Notes: generated by a model not told the origin, from the letters alone. Shown: positions 1-5,154, counted from the first letter of the stretch. The stretch is DNA of 5,819 nt from Candidatus Brocadiaceae bacterium (GCA_003551785.1 PUNP01000287.1:1-5819); one strand, 5' to 3'. A program made the numbers and translations.

Positions 1-2
1 AG

Positions 3-287
3 ATGATCCACGAGGCCGAGAGCCGGATACTTGCCGGCGGGATGAAGCCCGGGCAGGATCCCAAGCAGGAGATCGTTGCAGAACTCGGCGGGGCCACCCT
101 CCTCGAACTCATAGGCCATGAAACCGCGTCGGATCGCGGTGGAGCCTATGAGTACGTAAAGAGCTATGCAAAAGGGGACCCCGTTGCCGAGTGCCTGAAT
201 CTCGTAAACCGCATAAGCAGCGCGGTGTCGACAGTGCTGAGCACGGCCGAATCACTCAGAGATGATTCCCTGGCCGCCGCTCGGTAG
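3..287 (+). CDS. ArdC-like (zincin-type antirestriction) protein, C-terminal part, cut by the left edge
   Basis: The frame is open to the left edge, so the first methionine in view is probably internal and the real start lies outside. The visible 94 residues contain a QEIVAELGGATLLELIG helix, then a GGAYEYVKSYAKG stretch and a closing helix (DPVAECLNLVNRISSAV). This order, a (K/E)EIVAEL helix, a Y-x-Y-(I/V) motif, then a long helix, is typical of the C-terminal part of ArdC-family proteins, which pair a single-stranded-DNA-binding N-terminal domain with a zincin-like metallopeptidase domain. They occur on plasmids and integrative elements, where they help incoming DNA evade restriction. The HExxH zinc motif would be upstream and is not seen. 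The radC gene that follows fits the same mobile-element backbone. Family assignment is from pattern only; another conjugative-element protein is possible. Confidence 0.5.
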   Translation: MIHEAESRILAGGMKPGQDPKQEIVAELGGATLLELIGHETASDRGGAYEYVKSYAKGDPVAECLNLVNRISSAVSTVLSTAESLRDDSLAAAR

Positions 288-309
288 TCAGTCTCAAAAA
301 CCTTTTTGC

Positions 310-346
310 TAACAGAGCGATGGTTCTTGCTCTCGTTAAAGTTTTT
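310..346 (+). terminator. Probable terminator of the ArdC-like gene
   Basis: The arms TAACAGAGC (310-318) and GCTCTCGTTA (329-338) pair as two short helices separated by a one-base bulge, with a 10-base loop. The run TTTTT at 342-346 follows. It sits 23 bases after the stop codon of the upstream gene. The bulge and modest GC content make it a medium-strength candidate. Confidence 0.45.
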
Positions 347-360
347 GCCAAGCTTTTTTC

Positions 361-404
361 AAAAAGCGGGCCAGTGGCGAGTCTGCTGCCGGCCCGTTCC
401 TTTT
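361..404 (+). terminator. Second hairpin between the ArdC-like gene and radC
   Basis: CGGGCC (367-372) pairs exactly with GGCCCG (391-396). The stem is preceded by AAAAA (361-365) and followed by TTCCTTTT. The 18-base loop can form a further CAG/CTG pair. It could be a second terminator for the upstream gene or a leader structure in front of radC, whose ribosome binding site begins only about a dozen bases later. Confidence 0.35.
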
Positions 405-422
405 ATTCAGGAGATACCGATC

Positions 423-877
423 ATGAGAAAATTCACGCTGAAGGCCGTATATGAAGAAGGTCCGGACTATGCTGCCGTCCCGATCAAAGGAAGCGAACAT
501 GCAGCCCGGACCTTTGAAGACAAGATCCAGCTCGTGAGCGAGCCGGAAGAGATGATGTATCTGGTAACGCTCAACACCAGGCACTGTCCGACGAGTTATA
601 CCGAGGTGGCACGCGGGAGCCTGAACGAGACGATCGTGCATCCGCGCGAGATATTCAAGCGGGCGATCGTGGCCAATTCACACGCGATCATACTCGTTCA
701 CAACCATCCGAGCGGGAATGTTGAGCCGAGCCCGCAGGATCACAACATGACTGAGAGGATCCGGAAGGCCGCGAACTGCTGGGCATCAAGCTACTGGACC
801 ACCTGATCATCGCGCCGGCGACGCTTGAAATCGGCCACGTCTATTACAGCTTTGCAGAGCACGGCTGTCTCAAGTGA
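423..877 (+). pseudogene. radC: RadC-like JAB/MPN-domain protein, frameshifted
   Basis: The start is the ATG at 423, with AGGAG at 409-413. The protein carries the RadC JAMM zinc motif: HNHPSG with H93 and H95, then S103 and D106 (EPSPQD), preceded by the family-typical HPREIF segment and an upstream acidic pair (E42/E43) that may supply the JAMM glutamate. RadC-like proteins of this short, single-domain kind are common on islands and prophages; their biochemical role is unsettled. After RIRKA (near residue 116, about 768-773) the frame breaks. The family's usual ending (ELLGIKLLDHLII...HVYYSFAEHG) continues in another frame from 773 to the stop at 875-877. One missing base around 771-772, in a GGCCGCG context, explains it. 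Read through, the product would be about 151 aa, normal for this group. All zinc ligands lie before the break, but the last beta strands and helix are lost. Sequencing error is the alternative explanation. Confidence 0.88.
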
Positions 878-888
878 ACATTAACCAG

Positions 889-923
889 GGCCGGTGGGAG
901 TTAAACACTCCTGCCGGCCTTTT
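889..923 (+). terminator. Rho-independent terminator after radC
   Basis: A 13-bp stem joins GGCCGGTGGGAGT (889-901) to ACTCCTGCCGGCC (907-919), with two G-U wobbles in RNA, a 5-base loop and TTTT (920-923). It begins 12 bases after the restored radC stop codon and closes the + strand unit. The opposite strand lacks an equal U tract. Confidence 0.85.
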
Positions 924-973
924 CTTGGTCATTAAAAATATCTTTTCCCCATAATTCGCTCATAACACCTGGC

Positions 974-1081
974 TCAGTTTTTGGGGAGCAGTCCACCGCC
1001 GCCGACCGCAAGAGCGGCAAGCGCAATCACCACTGTGCGCTTTGAGGTAGCCCGAAGCAAGCTTTTTCTCAAATCCCTCAT
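974..1081 (-). CDS. Possible small hydrophobic peptide (32-35 aa)
   Basis: A short minus-strand frame begins with ATG at 1081 or, better, TTG at 1072. The AAGGAG Shine-Dalgarno-like sequence at 1082-1087 abuts the ATG, which is too close, but lies 9 bases from the TTG. The product is basic at the start (RKSLLRATSKR) and then hydrophobic (TVVIALAALAVGGGGLLP), ending in PKN, so it would be a single-pass membrane peptide with a positive inside end. It lies just past the attC site at 1095-1154 in the same orientation, where the first gene of the next cassette would be expected. No family is recognised. The frame is short enough to be chance; the ribosome binding site and the amphipathic design are the only support. 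Confidence 0.35.
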   Translation of the reverse strand: MRDLRKSLLRATSKRTVVIALAALAVGGGGLLPKN

Positions 1082-1094
1082 CTCCTTCTTGGCT

Positions 1095-1154
1095 GGCTAA
1101 CCCCCGCCATCAGCCGCGCGAGGCACGAGTGTCGGCTGGATGGCCTGGTTATGT
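1095..1154 (-). other. attC: Integron-type attC recombination site (site A)
   Basis: This 60-bp imperfect palindrome follows the 1161-1625 stop codon by six bases. The outer boxes are GGCTAAC (1095-1101) and GTTATGT (1148-1154); each matches RYYYAAC / GTTRRRY at six of seven positions and keeps the invariant AAC/GTT. Inside, CCATC (1107-1111) pairs with GATGG (1139-1143) and AGCCG (1112-1116) with CGGCT (1133-1137). This leaves G1138 and T1132 extrahelical on the + strand. Two bulged bases, G and T, in one arm of the bottom strand are the known recognition signature of integron integrases. Their side sets the orientation: the site ends a cassette read on the minus strand. The CAGCCGAC / GCGGCTGATG core resembles attC sites of mobile and environmental cassettes. 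Confidence 0.78.
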
Positions 1155-1160
1155 GTTCGA

Positions 1161-1625
1161 TCAAAGCGTAGGATAGACATCCTTTTCCCTTTCCGAGCTA
1201 TCCTCATCTTTCCATTTTAGGCGAAGTGCATGTTTTCTTTTCGTGCCCATATGAACTGCCGCAATTAATTCGACTGCCTGACCCGGATCAATATGCATAG
1301 GAAACTTATCCTCGATCTCGGATCCCCGAACTATTTCATTACCATCCAAAAACTCGATGGTAACGTCACGAGCCTGGACCTTTCCCTTGTTATAAATCTT
1401 CAGCCGATGCTTCTTGCTTCCTATTGAAACAAAACTAGCACCTAGCTCTGCACGGCCAGCTTGCTCAGCCTCACGTTGCTCTTTCTCCAGCACTAAAGAA
1501 TTCACTTTCCCTTGGAGCTCCATTAACTCTGCTTCCTTAGCTTTGAACCTATGAGACCGCCAAGTTGCGTAGGCAGAAAGAGCAAGCGCAAGAATTGCAA
1601 TGGCATCACTAACCGAAATACTCAT
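1161..1625 (-). CDS. Membrane-anchored coiled-coil protein with C-terminal beta domain, function unknown
   Basis: The 154-aa product starts with a hydrophobic helix (residues about 6-22, AIAILALALSAYATW), probably an uncleaved membrane anchor. A charged, heptad-like segment rich in E, K and Q follows (about 27-59), then a domain with alternating strands (about 62-140) containing RLKIYNKGKVQARDV. That segment resembles small beta-sandwich domains in cassette-borne proteins of unknown function. The predicted topology is N-terminus in the membrane with the rest in the cytoplasm, since basic residues (WRSHRFK) follow the helix. The gene starts 7 bases after the stop of the zinc-ribbon gene with only a weak GAG ribosome site, so translation is probably coupled. 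It is the last gene before attC site A. No known family is claimed. Confidence 0.75.
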   Translation of the reverse strand: MSISVSDAIAILALALSAYATWRSHRFKAKEAELMELQGKVNSLVLEKEQREAEQAGRAELGASFVSIGSKKHRLKIYNKGKVQARDVTIEFLDGNEIVRGSEIEDKFPMHIDPGQAVELIAAVHMGTKRKHALRLKWKDEDSSEREKDVYPTL

Positions 1626-1632
1626 ATTGATC

Positions 1633-1914
1633 TCATTTGAACTTAATGTTCTTATTCCCTTTGAACGCCTTTTTTAGGTCTTTTTTCATTTTCTTCGCCA
1701 GGTCATCAAGCGCTTCCTTTCCGACCTCCTTGGCATGCTCATCGATGTTTGCAGCATTCTCCTGTATCAGCTCCGCCTTAGTGAACACTCTATCGCAGCC
1801 GATACACCGAACATTCGCTTCATCATCATCAATATCATCGCCGTGCTCGAACTGACTTCCACCGCAAGTTGGGCAAATGAGCTCAACGTTCCGTGCATAT
1901 TTGTCGTCATCCAT
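1633..1914 (-). CDS. Small zinc-ribbon protein with basic C-terminal tail
   Basis: The chosen start is the ATG at 1914, preceded by GGAGG six bases upstream; an in-frame ATG ten codons earlier has no such site and overlaps the promoter. The 93-aa product has CPTC (C14, C17) and CIGC (C37, C40), a four-cysteine zinc ribbon, separated by an acidic loop (DDIDDDE). A helical stretch (about 45-80) and a lysine-rich end (KKAFKGNKNIKFK) follow. Small proteins with this layout, zinc ribbon then a helix ending in a K-x-AF-x-GNK-x-IK tail, recur as uncharacterised genes on islands and phages; I recall one group named ECs_2282-like, but that link is from memory. Nucleic-acid or protein binding is plausible. 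It is the first gene of a two-gene operon and has its own promoter with an overlapping inverted repeat. Confidence 0.82.
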   Translation of the reverse strand: MDDDKYARNVELICPTCGGSQFEHGDDIDDDEANVRCIGCDRVFTKAELIQENAANIDEHAKEVGKEALDDLAKKMKKDLKKAFKGNKNIKFK

Positions 1915-1942
1915 CGCTAACCTCCATCCCCGAATATATAAC

Positions 1943-1948
1943 ATTATA
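1943..1948 (-). promoter_or_regulatory. Perfect -10 box (TATAAT) for the zinc-ribbon operon
   Basis: TATAAT reads on the minus strand, with the GGAGG ribosome site about 18 bases downstream and the ATG at 1914, implying a short leader of about 20 bases. At 17-base spacing the -35 position reads GATTTT, a poor match, so the promoter probably depends on an activator or is held by a repressor at the adjacent inverted repeat. Confidence 0.5.
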
Positions 1949-2005
1949 TTTTACAGGCAGTTGTAAAAATCACTCCCCTATCATCATCTACTGCCCTGTA
2001 AAATA
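1947..2005. repeat. Overlapping inverted repeats at the zinc-ribbon promoter (candidate operator)
   Basis: TATTTTACAGGCAGT (1947-1961) is inverted at 1990-2005 with a single extra G. Nested within it, TTTTACA (1949-1955) and TGTAAAA (1962-1968) form a perfect 7-bp palindrome with a 6-base centre. The TGTAAAA half-site therefore occurs twice (1962-1968 and 1997-2003) opposite one TTTTACA, so two pairings exclude each other. The array overlaps the -10 box and covers the -35 position, as expected for an operator with two binding registers. Confidence 0.5.
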
Positions 2006-2036
2006 CTATCGTAGTTACTTACTGAACGCCTGATCG

Positions 2037-2050
2037 GACAAATTTTTGTC
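2037..2050. repeat. Short AT-rich palindrome GACAAA-TT-TTTGTC
   Basis: Perfect six-base arms flank a two-base centre in the long non-coding leader between copy A and the zinc-ribbon operon. It may be a protein-binding site. The rest of 2006-2101 shows no gene, hairpin or repeat that I can support. Confidence 0.25.
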
Positions 2051-2174
2051 TTTTACTCGAATAAAGCATATTCTCCAACAATGATGAATAAAACGCACAC
2101 ACAATTGCGGACTTGACTTGCGTTAACTCTGCCGGACCGGAAGCGATCATTCCAGCCTACACGCGTTTCACTTA

Positions 2175-2203
2175 AATATAGGACTATATCAAGCCAAAAG
2201 CAA
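2175..2203 (-). promoter_or_regulatory. Sigma70-like promoter in copy A
   Basis: On the minus strand, TTGCTT (2198-2203) and TATATT (2175-2180) are separated by exactly 17 bases. The same arrangement is kept in copy B despite divergence around it, which argues for function. It would drive transcription into the zinc-ribbon operon about 260 bases further on. Confidence 0.55.
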
Positions 2204-2206
2204 ACG

Positions 2207-2235
2207 AAAAACCCCCGACTATCCTCAAGAGGGGG
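2207..2235 (-). terminator. Terminator of the copy A secretin remnant
   Basis: On the minus strand CCCCC and GGGGG (2231-2235 and 2212-2216) form a five-pair GC stem with a 14-base loop, followed by TTTTT (2207-2211). The equivalent hairpin at the same place in copy B has a different sequence, so the structure is conserved. Confidence 0.6.
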
Positions 2236-2285
2236 CTTCTAAAAAGACATGGCCGGGGCTGTATATTACCCTGTTCATACTGCCG

Positions 2286-2489
2286 TCATTTTACCGTAAC
2301 CATCACCACCACTTCAACGTTGAGCACTTCGTCTTCACTCCAGCAGGCGAGGATTGGTGTCCTGCGGAAGTGAGTGAACTACGATATGTTCTCCCGCTCA
2401 ACACTCCTCACAATGTCATCCAGCATCACCATATCTCCGCGGCGAACGTCAACCACCGTGTTCACGCTGCGGCTGTCCAGAACCGAATG
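2286..2489 (-). pseudogene. Secretin-like C-terminal remnant, copy A (in-frame stop)
   Basis: The frame reads SRSVNTVVDVRRGDMVML, then ENIS followed by an amber codon (2379-2381), and resumes as EDEVLNVEVVVMVTVK to the stop at 2286-2288. It aligns with copy B residue by residue but is three codons shorter in the segment after ENIS and has lost the secretin signature there (SEIPYFSSIPFIG in B). It has no upstream domain and cannot make a working protein. The last 14 codons are identical to copy B at DNA level, which is unexpected for a decaying sequence. Confidence 0.7.
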
Positions 2490-2578
2490 GCGAGGTAACC
2501 GATCCCTGGAGAGAGATGTGCCTTATACGTGTGCCCAAACGAGAGAGACAGATTTTCTGGCAGTGCGTGAACTGAGTT

Positions 2579-2621
2579 AAAGCCTTTTTTACCCGCTAAA
2601 AACGCGATGAAAGGCCTTTTT
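2579..2621. terminator. Terminator closing the nuclease operon (bidirectional shape)
   Basis: AAAGCCTT (2579-2586) pairs with AAGGC-TTT (2611-2619, one C bulged). On the minus strand the stem ends in a U-rich stretch complementary to the A residues around 2578-2581, and on the + strand TTTTT (2617-2621) follows. An inner CGC/GCG pair can extend the fold. It lies about 115 bases past the stop of the last operon gene. Confidence 0.45.
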
Positions 2622-2733
2622 CAGGCTGAAAAATATCCGCAAGAACCCTTTTGTTTGGCATGTTACACGAGAACGGCACCACGTCCCCATGGTCTCCTGT
2701 ACTCGCCCAGCACTTCAGAACTTCCAAGGAAAT

Positions 2734-3108
2734 CTAACGTCTATACCTCGGGTTCTCCGACGTAAACCATCTGTGCTCGGTTCCGTCCCATCCGTGATAT
2801 CTTTCGTGAAACTGCTGCATTGCTGAGGCGTGCTGGGCCAATACAAATGATGCATCGCTTGCGGAGGGTAGCGTGTCTTCATCTAACATCTGTAAGAAAT
2901 CCGAGGTGGGTTCCTTGGACAGCAGGTTAATTACACGCTCGAGAATGTTGTTGAGCATTTTCACTTTCAGCACGTTCAAAGCCTCGTTGGGCTTTTTCTT
3001 TGACAGCTCCTTTACTTCGCCAATCATTGCATCAAGCTGCGGGGATATGAGCTCGTATTCCTCAGCCTGTGCTTCAGTTATCGGTTTTTCTGGGAAACTC
3101 TTCTTCAT
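2734..3108 (-). CDS. Small protein B of the nuclease operon, paralogue of its upstream neighbour
   Basis: The chosen start is the ATG at 3108, with a GGGAG ribosome site inside the end of the preceding gene, whose TAA stop is two bases upstream; a longer frame from 3174 would overlap that gene by 64 bases. The 124-aa product is mostly helical and soluble, with no signal peptide or membrane segment. It shares with its neighbour the pattern EV..(L/M)(A/S)KK.PN.A.N..K (residues about 31-48), then DED.LPS.SD..F.LAQ (about 76-92). The tail is aromatic and charged (HGWDGTEHRWF). No known family is recognised. Its tight coupling suggests that it acts with the nuclease-like protein, perhaps as a partner, inhibitor or specificity subunit, and that the pair may form a heterodimer; both are inferences. 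Confidence 0.82.
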   Translation of the reverse strand: MKKSFPEKPITEAQAEEYELISPQLDAMIGEVKELSKKKPNEALNVLKVKMLNNILERVINLLSKEPTSDFLQMLDEDTLPSASDASFVLAQHASAMQQFHERYHGWDGTEHRWFTSENPRYRR

Positions 3109-3110
3109 GG

Positions 3111-3491
3111 TTATTTCTCCCGGAGTTTCTTGGGGGGCGCTGTGTCGATGTTCGAGTCTCCAGCAACGTTCCATTCCCAGCGTCCTTCGAAATTTTTGCT
3201 GATGTTGTCAGCCCGGAGTTTTTCCAGGCAATTCAGATATTGTGCAAGTATGAAGGTGACGTCGCTATTGGAGGGCAATTCATCCTCATCAAATGACTCA
3301 AAGCTGTCGAAGGGACGATACTCCTCACCCAACACCGCGTTCGCGGTGGCCAGAACTTTGTTGATGAGGGCGAGTTTAAATTTATTGACGGCGTCGTTAG
3401 GGGACTTCTTCGCCATCTTTCCCACTTCGTCGTGAATGCCTTGGACCTGTGCATTCATCTTCTCGAATTGGTCTACATCCTCTCGTTTCAT
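3111..3491 (-). CDS. Small protein A of the nuclease operon, paralogue of the next gene
   Basis: A 126-aa acidic, helical protein starts at ATG 3491, with AAGGAG five bases upstream; that ribosome site overlaps the end of the nuclease gene, whose stop is nine bases away. The shared motifs are EVGKMAKKSPNDAVNKFK (residues 22-39) and FDEDELPSNSDVTFILAQ (67-84), aligned with 31-48 and 75-92 of small protein B. The C-terminal tail differs: this one ends in a lysine-rich stretch (PPKKLREK), the other in RYRR. Conserved spacing between the two motifs and similar total length point to an old tandem duplication. There is no catalytic motif, metal-binding cysteine set or membrane segment. The family is unknown to me. 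Confidence 0.84.
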   Translation of the reverse strand: MKREDVDQFEKMNAQVQGIHDEVGKMAKKSPNDAVNKFKLALINKVLATANAVLGEEYRPFDSFESFDEDELPSNSDVTFILAQYLNCLEKLRADNISKNFEGRWEWNVAGDSNIDTAPPKKLREK

Positions 3492-3500
3492 TTCCGCTCC

Positions 3501-4883
3501 TTATCCGGGACATGCCCTGGTGAATTCGATGTACTTCTTCTTCAGTACTTCAATAGGAAGCCGCTGTTTACTCTCGTAAAGCTGAACCATCAGTTCCACA
3601 TCGGTATCGTCAAGAATTAAAATGCAGCGTCGTTGGCCAGACCAAAGGTCGATCGTGTTCTGAACGATGGTCCTCGGTGGACGATTACGCGTGAGGATGA
3701 CACCAAACCGACCAAACTGCTCCTTCAAATATCTGTTGAGTTGATTGATATGTTCTCGTCCAACTGCCTTGACGTTTTTCAACTCGAGGACCATTTGCCT
3801 GCAGTCATACTCATCGTATATCTCACGCAAAAATTCCTGGGACCGATTGCTATAGAAAATCAGATCGCGGATCTGCGTACCTGAATCAACGCGGCTCTGC
3901 TCCGCCGCAAAATCTAGATGTGGGTAAACTAGTGAGGCCATGAGTTGACACATCATGTCTTCGTACTGTCTATCGGCGTTGTCTGTCTTGCCTGTCGGAA
4001 GTTTGCGAATCGTTGCCATTTTCCGCTTCGCCGAGGATACGGGTATGGCCGAGAAAAGAGGGTCATTTACGCAATCTGACTGCTCTCGCTCACGACCCCG
4101 GATATATGCTTCAACCTGACCGTAGTTATCGCGATTATACATGAGTACGGCCACCCGACCAGCTTTGGCCACATCAACTGCGTCGTCAATGCTCGGGAAA
4201 TGCGCCTTGAAATAGTGGTCGTAACCAATCCAAGGAGTGCGGCGTAACCAGCGCTTGGGGACCAGCAGGATGGGTGACGAGTCATCAGTCAGTACAGGAA
4301 GACCTACTTTTTTTTGCTCCAACTGATGCCGCGCGTAGTCATAAACGGGCGATTGACATTCAACGACAGGAATATCAAGACGTTCGCATTCCTGAACGGT
4401 GTAATCAATAAGCCAAGACGTGAGGAAATTGCATGCGATGTCGCTAATCCTGTCTCTAGCGACACCGTCGATCAGAAGTTGAATCTCTTCGAAATGGACA
4501 AAGCCCGACTTTCGGATCTGAGGTATACTCCTGAATAGATCAAGGATAGCACGCGCGGTCCCTTGTCCTATTAGTTTACCCTGTCGGTTCTTTGATGCCC
4601 CGAAACCCACGGCGTTACACTCTGAGAGTCGAATTAGAAGATTTTCGGCCCGGCTTTCGTCCCCCCTGTGCACAAGAACTCCAAGGTGGTTAAACGAGTT
4701 CACCATTGCCGTGTGTAGGGACTGATCCTGAAGTGAAGGAGATTTCCAAAGGAGAAAGGGGTCTAAGAAGAGCGGTATGTCTTCGTCAAGGTAAGGAATG
4801 GCGAAGTCTACCTCAGCTTGTGTGAGAGATATGCCGTAATGATCAGTTAGTCTGGGTCGAATAAGTGTCATCTCGTGGACCAC
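3501..4883 (-). CDS. PD-(D/E)xK nuclease-like protein with a large novel N-terminal region
   Basis: The 460-aa product has its recognisable part at the C-terminal end: E308 in a helix, D340 in RDLIFY, E367-L-K369 in MVLELKN, then a helix with H378 and Q381 (HINQLNRYL) and a strand (GVILTRN). D340, E367-x-K369 and the following Q-x-x-x-Y helix form the core pattern of PD-(D/E)xK restriction-type nucleases, so metal-dependent DNA cleavage is likely. The N-terminal 290 residues (for example DFAIPYLDEDIPLFLDPFLLW, 26-46) contain no domain I recognise and may sense a trigger or bind a partner. The start may be GTG 4883 or ATG 4871; an in-frame stop just upstream excludes anything longer, and neither has a clear ribosome site. 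First gene of a three-gene operon. Defence against phage or plasmids is inferred from nuclease type and context. Confidence 0.83.
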   Translation of the reverse strand: MVHEMTLIRPRLTDHYGISLTQAEVDFAIPYLDEDIPLFLDPFLLWKSPSLQDQSLHTAMVNSFNHLGVLVHRGDESRAENLLIRLSECNAVGFGASKNRQGKLIGQGTARAILDLFRSIPQIRKSGFVHFEEIQLLIDGVARDRISDIACNFLTSWLIDYTVQECERLDIPVVECQSPVYDYARHQLEQKKVGLPVLTDDSSPILLVPKRWLRRTPWIGYDHYFKAHFPSIDDAVDVAKAGRVAVLMYNRDNYGQVEAYIRGREREQSDCVNDPLFSAIPVSSAKRKMATIRKLPTGKTDNADRQYEDMMCQLMASLVYPHLDFAAEQSRVDSGTQIRDLIFYSNRSQEFLREIYDEYDCRQMVLELKNVKAVGREHINQLNRYLKEQFGRFGVILTRNRPPRTIVQNTIDLWSGQRRCILILDDTDVELMVQLYESKQRLPIEVLKKKYIEFTRACPG

Positions 4884-4940
4884 ATGTTATCACTTGTCTT
4901 CCATCTTTCACCAAACGCATCGTGCGTACCTGTCAGGGAA

Positions 4941-4963
4941 AGGCACCCCGTCGTCGGGCGCCT
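4941..4963 (-). terminator. Hairpin in the leader between attC site B and the nuclease gene
   Basis: On the minus strand AGGCGCCC pairs with GGGTGCCT (one G-U wobble) around a short loop and is followed by TTT. On the + strand the wobble becomes an A-C mismatch, so the structure favours minus-strand RNA. The U tract is short: it may be a weak terminator or attenuator crossed by transcripts from the copy B promoter. No other gene is supported in 4884-4978. Confidence 0.4.
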
Positions 4964-4978
4964 CTTGTATCTGATCGA

Positions 4979-5050
4979 AGCGAACAACAAAGCTCACTGG
5001 TGGGAATGGAGCGCAACGGAATCCCCGTTCAGTGCAGCGCCTTGTTCAGC
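4979..5050 (-). other. attC: Integron-type attC recombination site (site B)
   Basis: The outer boxes are AGCGAAC (4979-4985) and GTTCAGC (5044-5050), keeping the invariant AAC/GTT; GAACAA pairs with TTGTTC. Inside, GCT (4992-4994) pairs with AGC (5036-5038), CACTG (4995-4999) with CAGTG (5030-5034), and GTGGG (5000-5004) with CCCGT (5024-5028, two wobbles). C5035 and T5029 are left extrahelical on the + strand. The two bulges sit five pairs apart on the same side as in site A, so both sites share orientation and architecture while differing in primary sequence, the normal behaviour of attC sites. The outer boxes match the consensus less well than in site A (5/7 and 6/7). Confidence 0.7.
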
Positions 5051-5122
5051 CAATTATGAAATTGACTTGTGCAAAATATGCCGGGAAAAAAGCGATTATT
5101 CCAACATACACACATTTCAGTA

Positions 5123-5151
5123 TATATAGGACAATATCAAGAAAATAGCAA
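5123..5151 (-). promoter_or_regulatory. Sigma70-like promoter in copy B
   Basis: On the minus strand TTGCTA (5146-5151) and TATATA (5123-5128) are 17 bases apart. It points through attC site B towards the nuclease operon and is the only good promoter seen upstream of it. Its position resembles that of a cassette promoter, although no integrase gene is present. Confidence 0.55.
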
Positions 5152-5154
5152 ACG

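Larger units (their letters stand above)
2102..2490 (-). repeat. Duplicated block, copy A: decayed secretin end, terminator and promoter
   Basis: This stretch aligns from end to end with 5051 to about 5470 in the same orientation. The shared order on the minus strand is secretin C-terminal codons, stop, terminator hairpin, promoter with 17-base spacer, then about 75 bases of leader ending in CAATT (+ strand reading). One exact 45-base block, 2286-2330 versus 5237-5281, covers the last codons; the rest is clearly diverged and gapped. On the low-coordinate side the homology stops at 2102, and the matching point in copy B is the edge of an attC site. No attC-like boxes are seen beside copy A. 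Confidence 0.8.

Noticed and set aside
336..641. A 101-codon minus-strand frame across radC.
   Set aside because: It is antisense to a gene with clear RadC motifs and has no ribosome site or recognisable content.
2374..2580. A 68-codon + strand frame across copy A.
   Set aside because: It is antisense to the secretin remnant, has no ribosome site and its residues have low-complexity S/T/R composition.
2655..2722. A hairpin after the nuclease operon with two possible bulges, suggestive of a third attC site.
   Set aside because: The ends are inverted: GTT on the low side and AAC on the high side, opposite to attC, and the inner stem has several mismatches.
2731..2737. GTTAGAT (minus strand), a perfect match to the attC core box, overlapping the stop codon of small protein B.
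   Set aside because: No partner box or palindromic arms can be found within 100 bases on the coding side; a 7-base match alone is expected by chance.
4843..4920. A 25-codon minus-strand frame starting at ATG 4920, overlapping the nuclease start.
   Set aside because: No ribosome site, no recognisable features, and most of it lies inside the nuclease gene in another frame.
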